From positions 930,001 to 994,000 of the forward strand of contig NZ_LKAJ02000001.1 in assembly GCF_001431295.2 (NCBI RefSeq): DNA of 64,000 nt, read 5' to 3'. Positions 35,544-45,907 of this stretch are shown piece by piece. This stretch comes from Candidatus Berkiella aquae (GTDB lineage Bacteria; Pseudomonadota; Gammaproteobacteria; Berkiellales; Berkiellaceae). The notes below the pieces were generated by a model. The model did no database searches. It worked only from the letters and a program-made list of their open reading frames with translations, and had not been told where the DNA came from. The translations under genes and the position numbers were made by a program. Position 1 is the first letter of the stretch, and every line of letters begins with the position of its first letter.

Positions 35544-37040
35544 ATGAAACAAGGTGCTGCCCCTTTAAAACGAAAAAGCAAACGTCAAAAAATTCATTCT
35601 TCTGAGGTCGTCACTACAACAGCTCACCATCTATTTGAGGAAGCATTAGCAGATCCAGTAATTGTTAAAAAGATATTGCATTACTGCCCTCACTACAGAT
35701 TTTACGGCAAAAATAATATGATGATCGTTTCAAAGCAATGGCATAAAGTCATTAGTGAAAGCGATTTATACGAAAACAGCTCATTTCAAAAGCTCCTTCA
35801 AGATTGTCTAATATCACCTGAGGTAGTTATAGATATTCTCAGAGATGAAACGTTGCTTCCCTATTTATCGAGAAGAAAATTACTTGAACTTATCAGTTGC
35901 TATAAAGAGTTTGCTATTTATATACTGCAAATGGAGATATTCAGTGATCTAAGCTTATATGAAAAAGCTTTGCTAACACAATATCATCATGATGTCGCAA
36001 TGTATGTTTTAAAAAATCCAAAATATTTCGATGAAAAGAATATGGATCTTGCGATAACGCTTGGTTGTCAGCATCCTCAAGTGGCGCAATTAATACTTGA
36101 TAAAAAAATACCTTTAAGTACTACACAGTTATTAAGCCTTGCAAAAAGCAATTCAACTATCGCTAGGCAGATACTCAATGACAAAAAATGTGATACACAA
36201 AATATGCGAGACATAGCATTTTTACATCTTGATGTTTTGATAGATATTTGCAATGAGAAAAAAATATTTCCAATACAAGTTGATTTTAAGACTCCTGAAG
36301 AGTTTGTTCTTAACTTGGAACATATATGTCGTTATAATTTAGTGGATGATTTTGATTTACTTACGCTTGGAAAATTTCATTCTGAAGTTGCTATGCAAAT
36401 AGTAAAATGCTCAGTCCTCCGTGAAAAATTATTTTTTAATGGTTTTACTTTGTATGGTGATTTTGTTGACATGTGTATCCTGCATAGAAACGTGGCAGAG
36501 TATGTTTGTGACACGCCCGAATGGTTAAGTAAATTGAACATTCAAGAACTTTATAGAATCGGTATTGTCCATCCTAAAGTTGCGATGGTCATTTTAAAAA
36601 CAGAAACTCTTTGTGACCAATTGAGCAGTTCTACCATGGCAAACCTGGGGTGTCATCAAGAAATTGCGATGACCATTTTGAAAACAGAGAAGCTTTACAA
36701 TCGATTAACTAGTCATGATCTGAGAAAGTTAGGATATAGCAATAATCCTTTGGTTGTTGAGCATCTATTAATGACAAGTGCATTTTGCAATAAGATAACA
36801 CAAATAGATTTAATCGGAATTTGCTCTAAAAAACCTAGCGTGTTAAAGAAAGTTATAAGCTTACTTGCTTTAGATAAAAAAAATGAAGTGCATCTAAAGC
36901 GTTTGCAAGCGATTCAACATATTGCTAAGTTAGCTCCTTCTGACATTGCTGTTGCGATTTCACAACAATCACAGGCATGGAATGTAGAAACTAATCAAAC
37001 AGAAGAGGTTGTGGTTGCAAAAGTTGTGCTACGTCCTTGA
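35544..37040 (+). CDS. F-box-like repeat protein, paralogue
   Basis: 498 residues. NLS-like LKRKSKRQKIHS at 8-19, then an F-box-like motif (DPVIVKKILHYCPHYRFYGK, VSKQWHKVI) and degenerate 29-residue repeats (KVAMVILKTETLCDQLSSST, EIAMTILKTEKLYNRLTSHD). The C-terminal SDIAVAISQQSQAWNVETNQ is shared with the two preceding paralogues (AQLWNV / AKLWNV) and may be a small conserved module. Converges on the M20 amidohydrolase gene. Confidence 0.85.
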   Translation: MKQGAAPLKRKSKRQKIHSSEVVTTTAHHLFEEALADPVIVKKILHYCPHYRFYGKNNMMIVSKQWHKVISESDLYENSSFQKLLQDCLISPEVVIDILRDETLLPYLSRRKLLELISCYKEFAIYILQMEIFSDLSLYEKALLTQYHHDVAMYVLKNPKYFDEKNMDLAITLGCQHPQVAQLILDKKIPLSTTQLLSLAKSNSTIARQILNDKKCDTQNMRDIAFLHLDVLIDICNEKKIFPIQVDFKTPEEFVLNLEHICRYNLVDDFDLLTLGKFHSEVAMQIVKCSVLREKLFFNGFTLYGDFVDMCILHRNVAEYVCDTPEWLSKLNIQELYRIGIVHPKVAMVILKTETLCDQLSSSTMANLGCHQEIAMTILKTEKLYNRLTSHDLRKLGYSNNPLVVEHLLMTSAFCNKITQIDLIGICSKKPSVLKKVISLLALDKKNEVHLKRLQAIQHIAKLAPSDIAVAISQQSQAWNVETNQTEEVVVAKVVLRP

Positions 37041-37112
37041 GGCGCACGTATCGTTCATTGCCACAATGCCCCAGAGAATGATAACGATATCATAACATAA
37101 CCAAGACCTTAA

Positions 37113-38288
37113 TCATGGAATAAGCTGATAGTTCGGCGCTAAAAAACCTAACGCAATTTGCGTAAAGACTTTGGCGCCTTGTTTAATGATTTCGTCATTA
37201 AAATCATATTTTGAATTATGACAGCATTCGCTTTTTTCGCCATTACCTATAAAGAAGTAACATCCAGGAATTTCGTTTAAGAAATACGAAAAATCTTCTG
37301 CAGCACGGGCAGAGCTAGGTTTTAGCATGACATTCTCTGCGCCTAAGCAGATAGCCGCTTGCTTTAATGCAAAATCAGCTTCAGCAGAAGTATTAATAGT
37401 AGGAGGGTAAATTTCATCAAATTGTTGTTCAATCGTAACTTGATGTTTCTTTTCTAGCAAGCTTAAAATTTGTTTAATCCCTGCCTTAGCAATTTCAAAT
37501 TTTTCTCTTGATGGCGCACGAACGGTGCCTTGTAAATACGTAAAATTGGGTACCACATTCGTGGTGAAGCCACTTTTACATTGGGTCATGGTGATGATGG
37601 TGGGCTCTATCCCAATTGCTAAGTCATCGTGCAGCTGTCTTAATGCTAATATCACATCCGCAGCGGCAATGAGGGGATTAATGGTTAACTCAGGTTGTGC
37701 TGCATGACCGCCTTTACCATGAACATGTAAAGTAAATTCAAGATTACCATACATGGCACAACCCGGTTTGGTTAGCATCATGCCCAAAGGAGATCCAGGG
37801 TGATTATGTAAGCCAAAAATTGCATCGACTTTGGGATTTTCTAACACGCCTTCTTCTATCATAGCTTTGGCACCGGCACCCCCTTCTTCAGCGGGCTGAA
37901 AAATAAATTTTATTTTGCCAGTGAGTTGATCTTTGAGTTGGCATAAAACGTTAGCTGCAGCGAGCAGAGTGGCAACATGACCATCATGGCCACAAGCATG
38001 CATCACGCCCACATTTTTAGACTGATAGGGTAAGGCGGTTTCTTCCATAATCGGTAAAGCATCCATATCGGCTCGCAAACCTAATGTCTTGCCGGGTTTA
38101 CCTGAATCTAAAATAGCGACCACTCCGGTTTTGCCAATGCCTGATTGGATAGGGAGTCCGAGATTTGTAAGTTCATCAGCAATCAGCTTGGCGGTTTGGG
38201 TTTCTTCATAGCGTAATTCAGGATGCGCATGAATCGTTTGTCGAATTTGACGATAATGAGGAAAAATGGCATCAATAATGGCTTGCAT
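37113..38288 (-). CDS. M20-family amidohydrolase (hippurate/N-acyl amino acid type)
   Basis: Cytosolic metallo-hydrolase that removes acyl groups from amino acids or related amides. Start chosen at the ATG at 38288 because GGAAGGA lies just before it (391 aa, usual for the family); an ATG at 38309 would add 7 residues. Metal-site motifs of the family are present: MHACGHDGHVATLL, QPAEEGGAGAKAMIEEG, FGLHNHPG and the dimerisation segment GKGGHAAQPELTINP. The C-terminal ARAAEDFSYFLNEIPGCYFF carries the last conserved block. A truncated copy of its 3' end is at 31229. Substrate cannot be told from sequence. Confidence 0.93.
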   Translation of the reverse strand: MQAIIDAIFPHYRQIRQTIHAHPELRYEETQTAKLIADELTNLGLPIQSGIGKTGVVAILDSGKPGKTLGLRADMDALPIMEETALPYQSKNVGVMHACGHDGHVATLLAAANVLCQLKDQLTGKIKFIFQPAEEGGAGAKAMIEEGVLENPKVDAIFGLHNHPGSPLGMMLTKPGCAMYGNLEFTLHVHGKGGHAAQPELTINPLIAAADVILALRQLHDDLAIGIEPTIITMTQCKSGFTTNVVPNFTYLQGTVRAPSREKFEIAKAGIKQILSLLEKKHQVTIEQQFDEIYPPTINTSAEADFALKQAAICLGAENVMLKPSSARAAEDFSYFLNEIPGCYFFIGNGEKSECCHNSKYDFNDEIIKQGAKVFTQIALGFLAPNYQLIP

Positions 38289-38380
38289 AAGATCCTTCCC
38301 AGTCAGCATAATTGCTTACCCTGTAATAGAGTAGCTTTCTTTATTAAATCACACTACATTGAATTAGCACTTTTTTATGA

Positions 38381-39370
<990 letters not shown>

Positions 39371-39382
39371 GTGGAGCTTTTT

Positions 39383-39910
39383 ATGTCAGGATATAAAAAA
39401 TTATTTTTTATCGGTTTATTGTGTCATACGCTGGTTACTCTTGCTGGGGTGCCCAGTGAAATTACACTTGAGGGTAAAATTTATCAAAAAGTCGATGAAA
39501 ATGTGATGGGCAATCACAAATATTCTGTTTACATTCAAAATGGTGAAACACAGAGTAATTGGACATCGAGAGTGGCGGTTCATTATTTTATGGATGAAAA
39601 AGATCCCACCCAATTTGCGCAAACACAATTTAGCGATGCTGCAAAAATTGAAATGATTAATGGCGATAAAAAAAATATACTACAGTTTTTTGATACTATG
39701 AATCCCGTAGGAAAAATAGGGGATCCCATTACGTTTCAGCAAAATGTCTGGCGATATCAGTTATTAAATTATGATAAAGGGATAATGTCAGTTGAGTATT
39801 CGCAGCGAAAAATGCTGCCAAATCAATCATCGCCAGCAGCAACCCAGCAAATTGATAAAGGCATACAAGATGATATTAAATCTTTGCCGATTGAGAGATA
39901 TTCGTTTTAG
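39383..39910 (+). CDS. Secreted hypothetical protein
   Basis: 175 residues from the ATG at 39383 with GGAG six bases upstream. A signal peptide is clear (YKKLFFIGLLCHTLVTLAGV). The mature part is beta-rich (GKIYQKVDENVMGNHKYSVY, FQQNVWRYQLLNYDKG) without a known motif. Probably periplasmic. It lies in a run of closely spaced plus-strand genes from the aldo/keto reductase to the histidine kinase. Confidence 0.75.
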   Translation: MSGYKKLFFIGLLCHTLVTLAGVPSEITLEGKIYQKVDENVMGNHKYSVYIQNGETQSNWTSRVAVHYFMDEKDPTQFAQTQFSDAAKIEMINGDKKNILQFFDTMNPVGKIGDPITFQQNVWRYQLLNYDKGIMSVEYSQRKMLPNQSSPAATQQIDKGIQDDIKSLPIERYSF

Positions 39911-39930
39911 CGTTTTAACCAAGGAACATG

Positions 39931-40479
39931 ATGAGTCGATTACCTTTAATTGAAATACCAGAGCCACTTGATGCGCATATTAAAGCATTAGGGGGGAAGC
40001 CGTTAAATCTTTATCGTGCGCTTTCGCACAACCCGCGGTTGCTTGAGAGCTGGATTGATTTTGCTTATACCTTACGAGACGGCAAAACACCTCGTCGATT
40101 AAGAGAGTTAATGATTTTACGAACAGCGCAAATGGCCCACTCAGCCTATGAATTGGCGCAACATTCTATCATGGCAAAAAAAGCTGGTGTTACAGAAAAT
40201 GAAATAGCTGAGCTTGAAAATTGGCAACAATCTACTTTGTTTAATGATATCGAAAAAGCCGCTTTAAAACTCACTGAAGCTATCGTCAACAATCATATGA
40301 CAGACGATATTTATGCAAATGCCGCGCAATATTTTTCCCATGTCGATATGATTGAACTGTTGTTAACTGCTAGTTTTTATTGCATGGTTCCTCGATTTTT
40401 AAATGCAATTGCCATCACCACCGAAGGTGAATCATCTCTACAATATAGGAAAATGGCCGATAACCTATTGGCATTTTAA
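39931..40479 (+). CDS. Carboxymuconolactone decarboxylase-family protein
   Basis: 182 residues from the ATG at 39931 (AAGGA five bases upstream; the ATG one codon earlier is equally in frame). All-helical AhpD/CMD fold: RRLRELMILRTAQMAHSAYE then LAQHSIMAKKAGVTENEIAE. The AhpD CxxC pair is absent, replaced by an E-x2-x-H type motif (YELAQH), so it is not a thiol peroxidase partner. These proteins are often cytosolic enzymes or oxidative-stress proteins of unknown substrate. Confidence 0.88.
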   Translation: MSRLPLIEIPEPLDAHIKALGGKPLNLYRALSHNPRLLESWIDFAYTLRDGKTPRRLRELMILRTAQMAHSAYELAQHSIMAKKAGVTENEIAELENWQQSTLFNDIEKAALKLTEAIVNNHMTDDIYANAAQYFSHVDMIELLLTASFYCMVPRFLNAIAITTEGESSLQYRKMADNLLAF

Positions 40480-40513
40480 GAAAAATAAACCTGTAAATAT
40501 TGTAGGGTGACCT

Positions 40514-41941
40514 GTGGAATCAGGAATCGACTCATTCCCGAATACGGAGGGCAAAATCCAAGAAAGCATTTCTAATGCTTTAGTCAGGATTGCTCACACG
40601 AGTGTACTGGTTAGTATTCCAGTCGGGATGATTTGTGCAACCCTTGTGTATTTTGGCTTAAAACAAACCGGGGTGCCATTAGCTTATCTTGGAGCGTGGT
40701 ATATTGCGCTGATGGCTATTTCAGTTGCCCGTTTATTACAAGTATGGGCCTATTTGGCTTCTCCTAAAAAAATCAATCTTCATCGTAAGTTATTTTCAAT
40801 CGTCAGCGTCTTGTCTGGAGCCATCTGGGGAAGCGCAGGTTTTTTACTGATGCCTGAACAAAGCTTAATGGCACAGATGATGATTGTTATCATTTTAGCG
40901 GGGATTTCAGTAGGAGCCATTCAATCTTTGCAGGCTAATTTATTTTCAAGTATTAGTTTTGCAATGCTGGTTGCGCTACCAACCAGTTTTTGGTTTTTAG
41001 CACAAGAGGGTATTAGTTATCTTGTCTTAGCTTGCACGGTATTCACCTATGTGTTCTTTTTAATTGTCATTGCGGTACGAGGTAATTACCTTCTCAAGAA
41101 ATCGTTAAAGTTACATTACACCAATGCTAAATTAGTTCAAGACTTAAGAATATCGAATGTCAATTTGCAAGAAAGCCTGTCTTCGATTAGCGATTTGGTC
41201 GAGCAATTAAAGAAATCAAAATTAGAGGCAGAAAAGGCTAATAATTTCAAATCAGAATTTGTTGCTAATATGAGCCATGAGTTACGAACGCCTCTCAATG
41301 CGATTTTAGGCTATAGCGAAATCTTGCTCGAAGAAGCGAAAACGGAAGGATTACAGAAATACGTTGAGAAACTAGTGAAAATAAATAATTCAGGTGCACA
41401 TTTATTAACATTGGTGAATGACATATTAGATTTGTCAAAAATTGAATCAGGAAAAATGGATGTCTATTTAGAAAACGTTGCCGTCATGCAATTGGTTAAA
41501 GAAGTTGAAAGTATTTTAGGGCCATTATTCGCGCAAAATAAAAATTCATTTTCTGTTAAAATCATGGGTGACATTCCTGTGATTCATACTGATCTGATTA
41601 AATTAAAACAATGTTTAATCAACTTGCTCAGCAATGCCAATAAATTTACGAAAGAAGGTACGGTTCAATTATTAATTGAGAACCAGAAAATTAATGATGA
41701 AGCATTTGTTTCTTTTTCAATCATTGATACCGGGATCGGTATCCCACCTGAGCAATTTCCCAATCTTTTCAAAATATTTTCTCAAACCGATTCTAAAGTT
41801 GCCAGAAATTTGGGAGGAACAGGGCTTGGTCTTTATTTAACAGATAAACTCTGTAAATTATTAGGAGGGGCTGTTAATGTCAAGAGTGAGCTTGGGAGAG
41901 GTTCAACCTTTATTATAACCTTACCTCAAAGGCTTAATTAA
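40514..41941 (+). CDS. Membrane sensor histidine kinase
   Basis: 475 residues from a GTG at 40514 with AGGG seven bases upstream. About six membrane helices at residues 25-190 form the sensor, followed by a coiled-coil linker, the HisKA dimerisation domain with phospho-acceptor His255 (FVANMSHELRTPLNAILGYS) and an ATPase domain: N box LLSNANKFTKEG (Asn376), G1 DTGIGIP (405-411), G2 GGTGLGL (434-440). There is no periplasmic domain, so it likely senses a membrane or internal signal. Pairs with the response regulator that starts about 200 bases downstream. Confidence 0.95.
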   Translation: MESGIDSFPNTEGKIQESISNALVRIAHTSVLVSIPVGMICATLVYFGLKQTGVPLAYLGAWYIALMAISVARLLQVWAYLASPKKINLHRKLFSIVSVLSGAIWGSAGFLLMPEQSLMAQMMIVIILAGISVGAIQSLQANLFSSISFAMLVALPTSFWFLAQEGISYLVLACTVFTYVFFLIVIAVRGNYLLKKSLKLHYTNAKLVQDLRISNVNLQESLSSISDLVEQLKKSKLEAEKANNFKSEFVANMSHELRTPLNAILGYSEILLEEAKTEGLQKYVEKLVKINNSGAHLLTLVNDILDLSKIESGKMDVYLENVAVMQLVKEVESILGPLFAQNKNSFSVKIMGDIPVIHTDLIKLKQCLINLLSNANKFTKEGTVQLLIENQKINDEAFVSFSIIDTGIGIPPEQFPNLFKIFSQTDSKVARNLGGTGLGLYLTDKLCKLLGGAVNVKSELGRGSTFIITLPQRLN

Positions 41942-42146
41942 TTATTGTCCAACCTCCGCCCCTTGAAAATGGTTTAATATGCTGAATTATACAGGATATT
42001 TGTTATTTATTGATGTTTATTTAAGATGTCGTAACTTTAAGCGGCAGTATATACTATTCAATATAAGTAAAAAGAACGAGCCGTCCGATGGTTATTATTA
42101 CAGTAGTCTGTTACGTATTAAAGCTAAGTTGAAACGAGTAAATCTA

Positions 42147-43043
42147 ATGACTAGAAAAATGCTGATAATAGATGATGATGTAAATAACTTGGAAATCATT
42201 GAGGGATTTCTGAGGATGGGCAATTTTCCTGAATATCAATTCATAAAATGCAAGAGTGCTGAAGAAGGATTAAAAGAGCTTATCAGCTATTGTAAAGAAA
42301 TAGATATTATCATTCTCGATCAGATGATGCCTGGAATGTCAGGCTTGGAGCTTGTCACCAAAGTAAAAGCCGATCCCCGTTTTTCACATATTCCGATTGT
42401 GATGCAAACAGCATCGAATGATAAATCTAAACTGGTAGAAGGCTTTAGATTGGGAATTTACCATTATCTAACAAAACCTTATCTATCAAGTGTTTTTAAT
42501 GCCATCATCAGAGGTGCGCTAGACTTTTTTAATCACCAACGTGAGCTGTCAATTGCATTGGAACATTCTAGAGTCTTGTATGATTGTATTGAAAATGCTT
42601 CATTTACGATCAATAACTTAGAACAAGCCAGTAAAATGAGTGTCAGTCTTGCACAACTTTTTCCTTATCCTGAGAAAGTGGCATTAGGTATTTCAGAGAT
42701 TTTAGTCAATGCAATCGAGCATGGTAATTTGAATATAACTTACGAAGAAAAGACAGAATTAAATTTAAAATCGCAATGGAAACAAGAAGTAGAACGACGC
42801 TTGGTTTCAGAAGAAAATAAAAACAAACAAGTGACGATTCATTTTATTAAGAAAAAAGATGAAATTATTTTGAATGTTAAAGATGAAGGCGAAGGATTTG
42901 ATTATGCGCGCTTTTTAGAGTTTGACCCCAGTCGTAGCACGCATAATCATGGGCGTGGTATTGCCTTTGCCAATAATATCAGTTTCGATCGCTTAGAATA
43001 TGTCGGCGTGGGCAACCAGGTTAACTGTATCGTTAAGTTGTAA
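42147..43043 (+). CDS. Response regulator with fused HATPase (anti-sigma-like) domain
   Basis: 298 residues from the ATG at 42147; the frame is open further upstream but that part has no domain. Receiver domain at 1-120: acid pocket Asp10/11, phospho-acceptor Asp58 in IILDQMMPG, Lys110 in YLTKPY. The C-terminal half is not DNA-binding but an RsbW-like HATPase: ISEILVNAIEHGNLNITYEE and VKDEGEGFDYARF, ending HGRGIAFANN. Such proteins bind or phosphorylate regulatory partners rather than DNA. Output partner unknown. Its last 51 bases overlap the convergent ankyrin gene. Confidence 0.9.
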   Translation: MTRKMLIIDDDVNNLEIIEGFLRMGNFPEYQFIKCKSAEEGLKELISYCKEIDIIILDQMMPGMSGLELVTKVKADPRFSHIPIVMQTASNDKSKLVEGFRLGIYHYLTKPYLSSVFNAIIRGALDFFNHQRELSIALEHSRVLYDCIENASFTINNLEQASKMSVSLAQLFPYPEKVALGISEILVNAIEHGNLNITYEEKTELNLKSQWKQEVERRLVSEENKNKQVTIHFIKKKDEIILNVKDEGEGFDYARFLEFDPSRSTHNHGRGIAFANNISFDRLEYVGVGNQVNCIVKL

Positions 43044-44504
43044 CGCTACCGGCATCATATTCATTGGTGTCACATCAGAATGACTTACTATATTAGGTGA
43101 TGATTCTAAGCCAGGGATCTCTATCGTTTTTGACTCCAGTACATCTTCTATTTTCAATGTGGTCGCTTTGCTTAATGCAGGTTGTTCACGACTAAATTGG
43201 TTTGCAATCTTATGAATGGTATTCGCCACATCCCATGAAAATAAATCACTGAATGATAACGTATCAGGCGTTGATGCAGAATCTGAATCATTTGTTAATA
43301 AATTGACAATGTCATATTGCCCATGTCGAGAAGCAATGGCTTTTGCATCATAACCTGCTGCATTGGTGATGTTGATATTTGCGCCATATTGCAACAATAA
43401 TGAAGCGATTTTTAAATTACCTATCTCAGCGGCAACCATCAATGGGGTTTGATCAGCGGTATTTTCAACGGCATTGGCATCAACACTTTTCTCAAGTAAC
43501 AGTTGGGTTAATTCAACGTGTCCGTGCTTTACCGCTTTATGCAAATAACTGTTGCCAAATATTTCAACCAGTGTACGAGCATTATCATCGTCAAGCGAAA
43601 GTATTTTATGCACAGGATCGAATTGCTGAGCTTGCAATGACATATTAATGAATTTATTCATGGAATATAAGCTCACATCCAGCGCTTCTGGAGAAGCTTG
43701 GTTCGGTTCATTTTCCACCGATTTTTCATTGGAATGAAATTGGTAGAGTGAAAAATCCTTCAATTGGGTATCATATCCAATCGAGCTCAGGATCTTGTGG
43801 CTTACCCATTCTGCAGATTCGGTTTCAAAGGAGCCATTATATTCATTACAATCATAATAGGCGTATTTGCCTTCTGCGGTAATATAAACAGCCAGAGCAT
43901 GGCCACCGATGGAAGAATAAACCCCTAAATCAACCCATGAGTTTTTCCATTGATGTGCGATACGTAACATATCTGGGAGTTCTTGGGCATTAATGTCTGT
44001 TCCGGCTTTTTTCAAGAAAGCGAATACATTGGTCAGGGTATGCTTATTATCGCTGACCAGTTCAAAGTGCTGAATTCGGTCATCTTGCGTATATTTATGA
44101 TTAGTTACATCTTTTGCTTTTAAATGAGCAAACCAGGATAAATCATTAATGGTATGTTCAAATAATTTTATACCATTACCATATTTTTTCTGTAGCGCTT
44201 CTGACATCCCATGCTGGCCATATAATGAGTAGATATTGCCATTCCACTTCGAGATGTAGCTTTGAATTTCTTTAAATTGGTGGGGTTTGTTGATGCCGTT
44301 ATAATAAGCAAATAAAAATGACCATCCGTTACAATCACCATTGGCATTGAGGGGATTGATACGCATTGCGCCCTCATGCACAGAAATCTGACCAAGGTAT
44401 GAAGTTAATTGATTATAAATATTCCCTTGCGATAAATTCGTGTAGGTATGGTATTGATTGTACGGCATATAAAATTCATCTAACTCAATTAATAAGTTAG
44501 GCAT
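42993..44504 (-). CDS. Predicted YopT-like cysteine protease fused to ankyrin repeats
   Basis: 503 residues. The N-terminal 230 residues carry a Cys-His-Asp set: Cys58 in NANGDCNGWSFLFAYY, His202 in SIGGHALAVYI and Asp218 in YAYYDCNEYNG. The His-to-Asp spacing of 16 equals that of YopT (peptidase family C58). Ankyrin units follow at about 310-410 (ADQTPLMVAAEIGNLKIASL, LLQYGANINITNAAGYDAKA), then a disordered tail. No signal peptide. A homologue with the same triad is at 62244. Start at the ATG at 44504, whose ribosome site is poor. Its 3' end overlaps the response regulator gene tail-to-tail by 51 bases. A host-directed protease is the best guess; not proven. Confidence 0.8.
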   Translation of the reverse strand: MPNLLIELDEFYMPYNQYHTYTNLSQGNIYNQLTSYLGQISVHEGAMRINPLNANGDCNGWSFLFAYYNGINKPHQFKEIQSYISKWNGNIYSLYGQHGMSEALQKKYGNGIKLFEHTINDLSWFAHLKAKDVTNHKYTQDDRIQHFELVSDNKHTLTNVFAFLKKAGTDINAQELPDMLRIAHQWKNSWVDLGVYSSIGGHALAVYITAEGKYAYYDCNEYNGSFETESAEWVSHKILSSIGYDTQLKDFSLYQFHSNEKSVENEPNQASPEALDVSLYSMNKFINMSLQAQQFDPVHKILSLDDDNARTLVEIFGNSYLHKAVKHGHVELTQLLLEKSVDANAVENTADQTPLMVAAEIGNLKIASLLLQYGANINITNAAGYDAKAIASRHGQYDIVNLLTNDSDSASTPDTLSFSDLFSWDVANTIHKIANQFSREQPALSKATTLKIEDVLESKTIEIPGLESSPNIVSHSDVTPMNMMPVALQLNDTVNLVAHADIF

Positions 44505-44606
44505 CCTACAATTTATTCAAGTGTTTGGCAACCGCTTATCGAGCAATTTGTTGAGATTGTCAGGAAATAAGAGAAGCGGGGATATGCAGTATATTTGGAT
44601 TTAGGG

Positions 44607-44773
44607 TAAAAATCCCCCGCTCGCTTGAAGAGCGAGCTGCCCCCTTTTATTCAAAGGGGGCGAATAAGAAGTAGGTATCAGCTCATACAAAAGATAACTT
44701 TGGGATTGGAATTGCCCCCTTTGAATAAAAGGGGGCAGCTCGCATAGGCGAAGCCGCGAGCGGGGGATTTTTA
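44607..44773. mobile_element. 167-bp palindromic MITE
   Basis: Ends form an 18-bp perfect inverted repeat (TAAAAATCCCCCGCTCGC and its complement at 44756-44773). A second inverted pair lies inside (AGCTGCCCCCTTTTATTCAA near 44635 and its complement near 44720). No coding frame and no clear target duplication that I can see. It sits between the ankyrin gene and ychF and could also serve as their transcription boundary. Confidence 0.75.
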
Positions 44774-44794
44774 TCTTAATTTGGTTTCATTTTG

Positions 44795-45886
44795 TTAAAC
44801 ATTAAACCTAAAATGCATCACATCGCCGTCTTTAACGATATATTCTTTCCCTTCTAAGCGCCATTTACCCGCATCCTTTGCGCCTTGCTCACCTTTATAT
44901 TGAATAAAGTCGTCATAAGAGATCACTTCTGCGCGAATAAAGCCTTTTTCAAAGTCAGAATGGATCTTACCCGCCGCTTGCGGAGCAGTTGCGCCCACAG
45001 GAATGGTCCAAGCACGTACTTCTTGTACCCCTGCAGTAAAGTAGGTTTGTAAATGCAACAATTCATGGCCAGAACGGATCACCCGATTTAAACCAGGTTC
45101 AGCCAAATTCATTTCAGCCAAAAATTCGATTTTATCGTTATCATCCAGATCGGCAATTTCAGCTTCCATTGCACAGCAAACCGCAACAATAGAACCACCT
45201 TCTTCTTTAGCAATTTCTTCAACCATTTTCAGGTAGGGATTATTCTCAAAGCCATGCTCATCGACGTTGGCAATAAACATCGTTGGCTTGATGGTAATTA
45301 AGTGTAAGCTTTGAAGAAAGGGTAGGTGTTCATCTTCAATTTTAAAAGTGCGTGCGGGCAGCCCTTTATTTAAATGCGCTTGCAAACCTTCTAAAATCTC
45401 GAGTTGCACTTTGGCTGCTTTATCGCCAGCACGAGCCACTTTTTGTACACGTAATGTCGCTCTATCGATAGCATCCAGATCGCTCAACACAAGCTCAGTA
45501 TTAATCGTTTCAATATCATCCTTGGGTGAAATTTTGCCCGCAACATGGGTGACATCATCATTATCAAAACAACGCACCACGTGCGCAATCGCATCGGTTT
45601 CGCGAATGTTTTGTAAAAATTTATTACCTAAGCCTTCCCCTTTAGATGCACCTTTGACAAGACCTGCAATATCAACAAATTCCATCGTCGTGGGGAGGAT
45701 TTTTTGTGGTTTCACAATCGCCGCCAGGGCATCTAAACGCAGATCAGGAACAGGCACAACGCCAACATTCGGCTCGATAGTGCAAAAAGGATAGTTTGCC
45801 GCAGCAATGCCTGCTTTGGTTAAAGCATTAAATAGGGTAGATTTGCCGACGTTAGGCAGGCCGACGATGCCACATTTAAATCCCAT
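44795..45886 (-). CDS. ychF: YchF, redox-responsive ATPase of the Obg family
   Basis: 363 residues, full length. P-loop GLPNVGKST at 8-16, switch [17 protein letters not shown], and NVDE in place of the NKxD motif, which explains its preference for ATP over GTP. The C-terminal TGS domain ([39 protein letters not shown]) is typical. It associates with ribosomes and affects translation fidelity and oxidative-stress response. GGAG lies five bases before the ATG. It follows pth on the same strand, a conserved pairing. Confidence 0.98.
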   Translation of the reverse strand: MGFKCGIVGLPNVGKSTLFNALTKAGIAAANYPFCTIEPNVGVVPVPDLRLDALAAIVKPQKILPTTMEFVDIAGLVKGASKGEGLGNKFLQNIRETDAIAHVVRCFDNDDVTHVAGKISPKDDIETINTELVLSDLDAIDRATLRVQKVARAGDKAAKVQLEILEGLQAHLNKGLPARTFKIEDEHLPFLQSLHLITIKPTMFIANVDEHGFENNPYLKMVEEIAKEEGGSIVAVCCAMEAEIADLDDNDKIEFLAEMNLAEPGLNRVIRSGHELLHLQTYFTAGVQEVRAWTIPVGATAPQAAGKIHSDFEKGFIRAEVISYDDFIQYKGEQGAKDAGKWRLEGKEYIVKDGDVMHFRFNV

Positions 45887-45907
45887 ATGGACTCCACTAT
45901 TAGAAAA

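Noticed and set aside
45348-45794. Long plus-strand frame inside ychF
   Set aside because: Antisense to a highly conserved GTPase-fold gene, without ribosome site or recognisable protein features.
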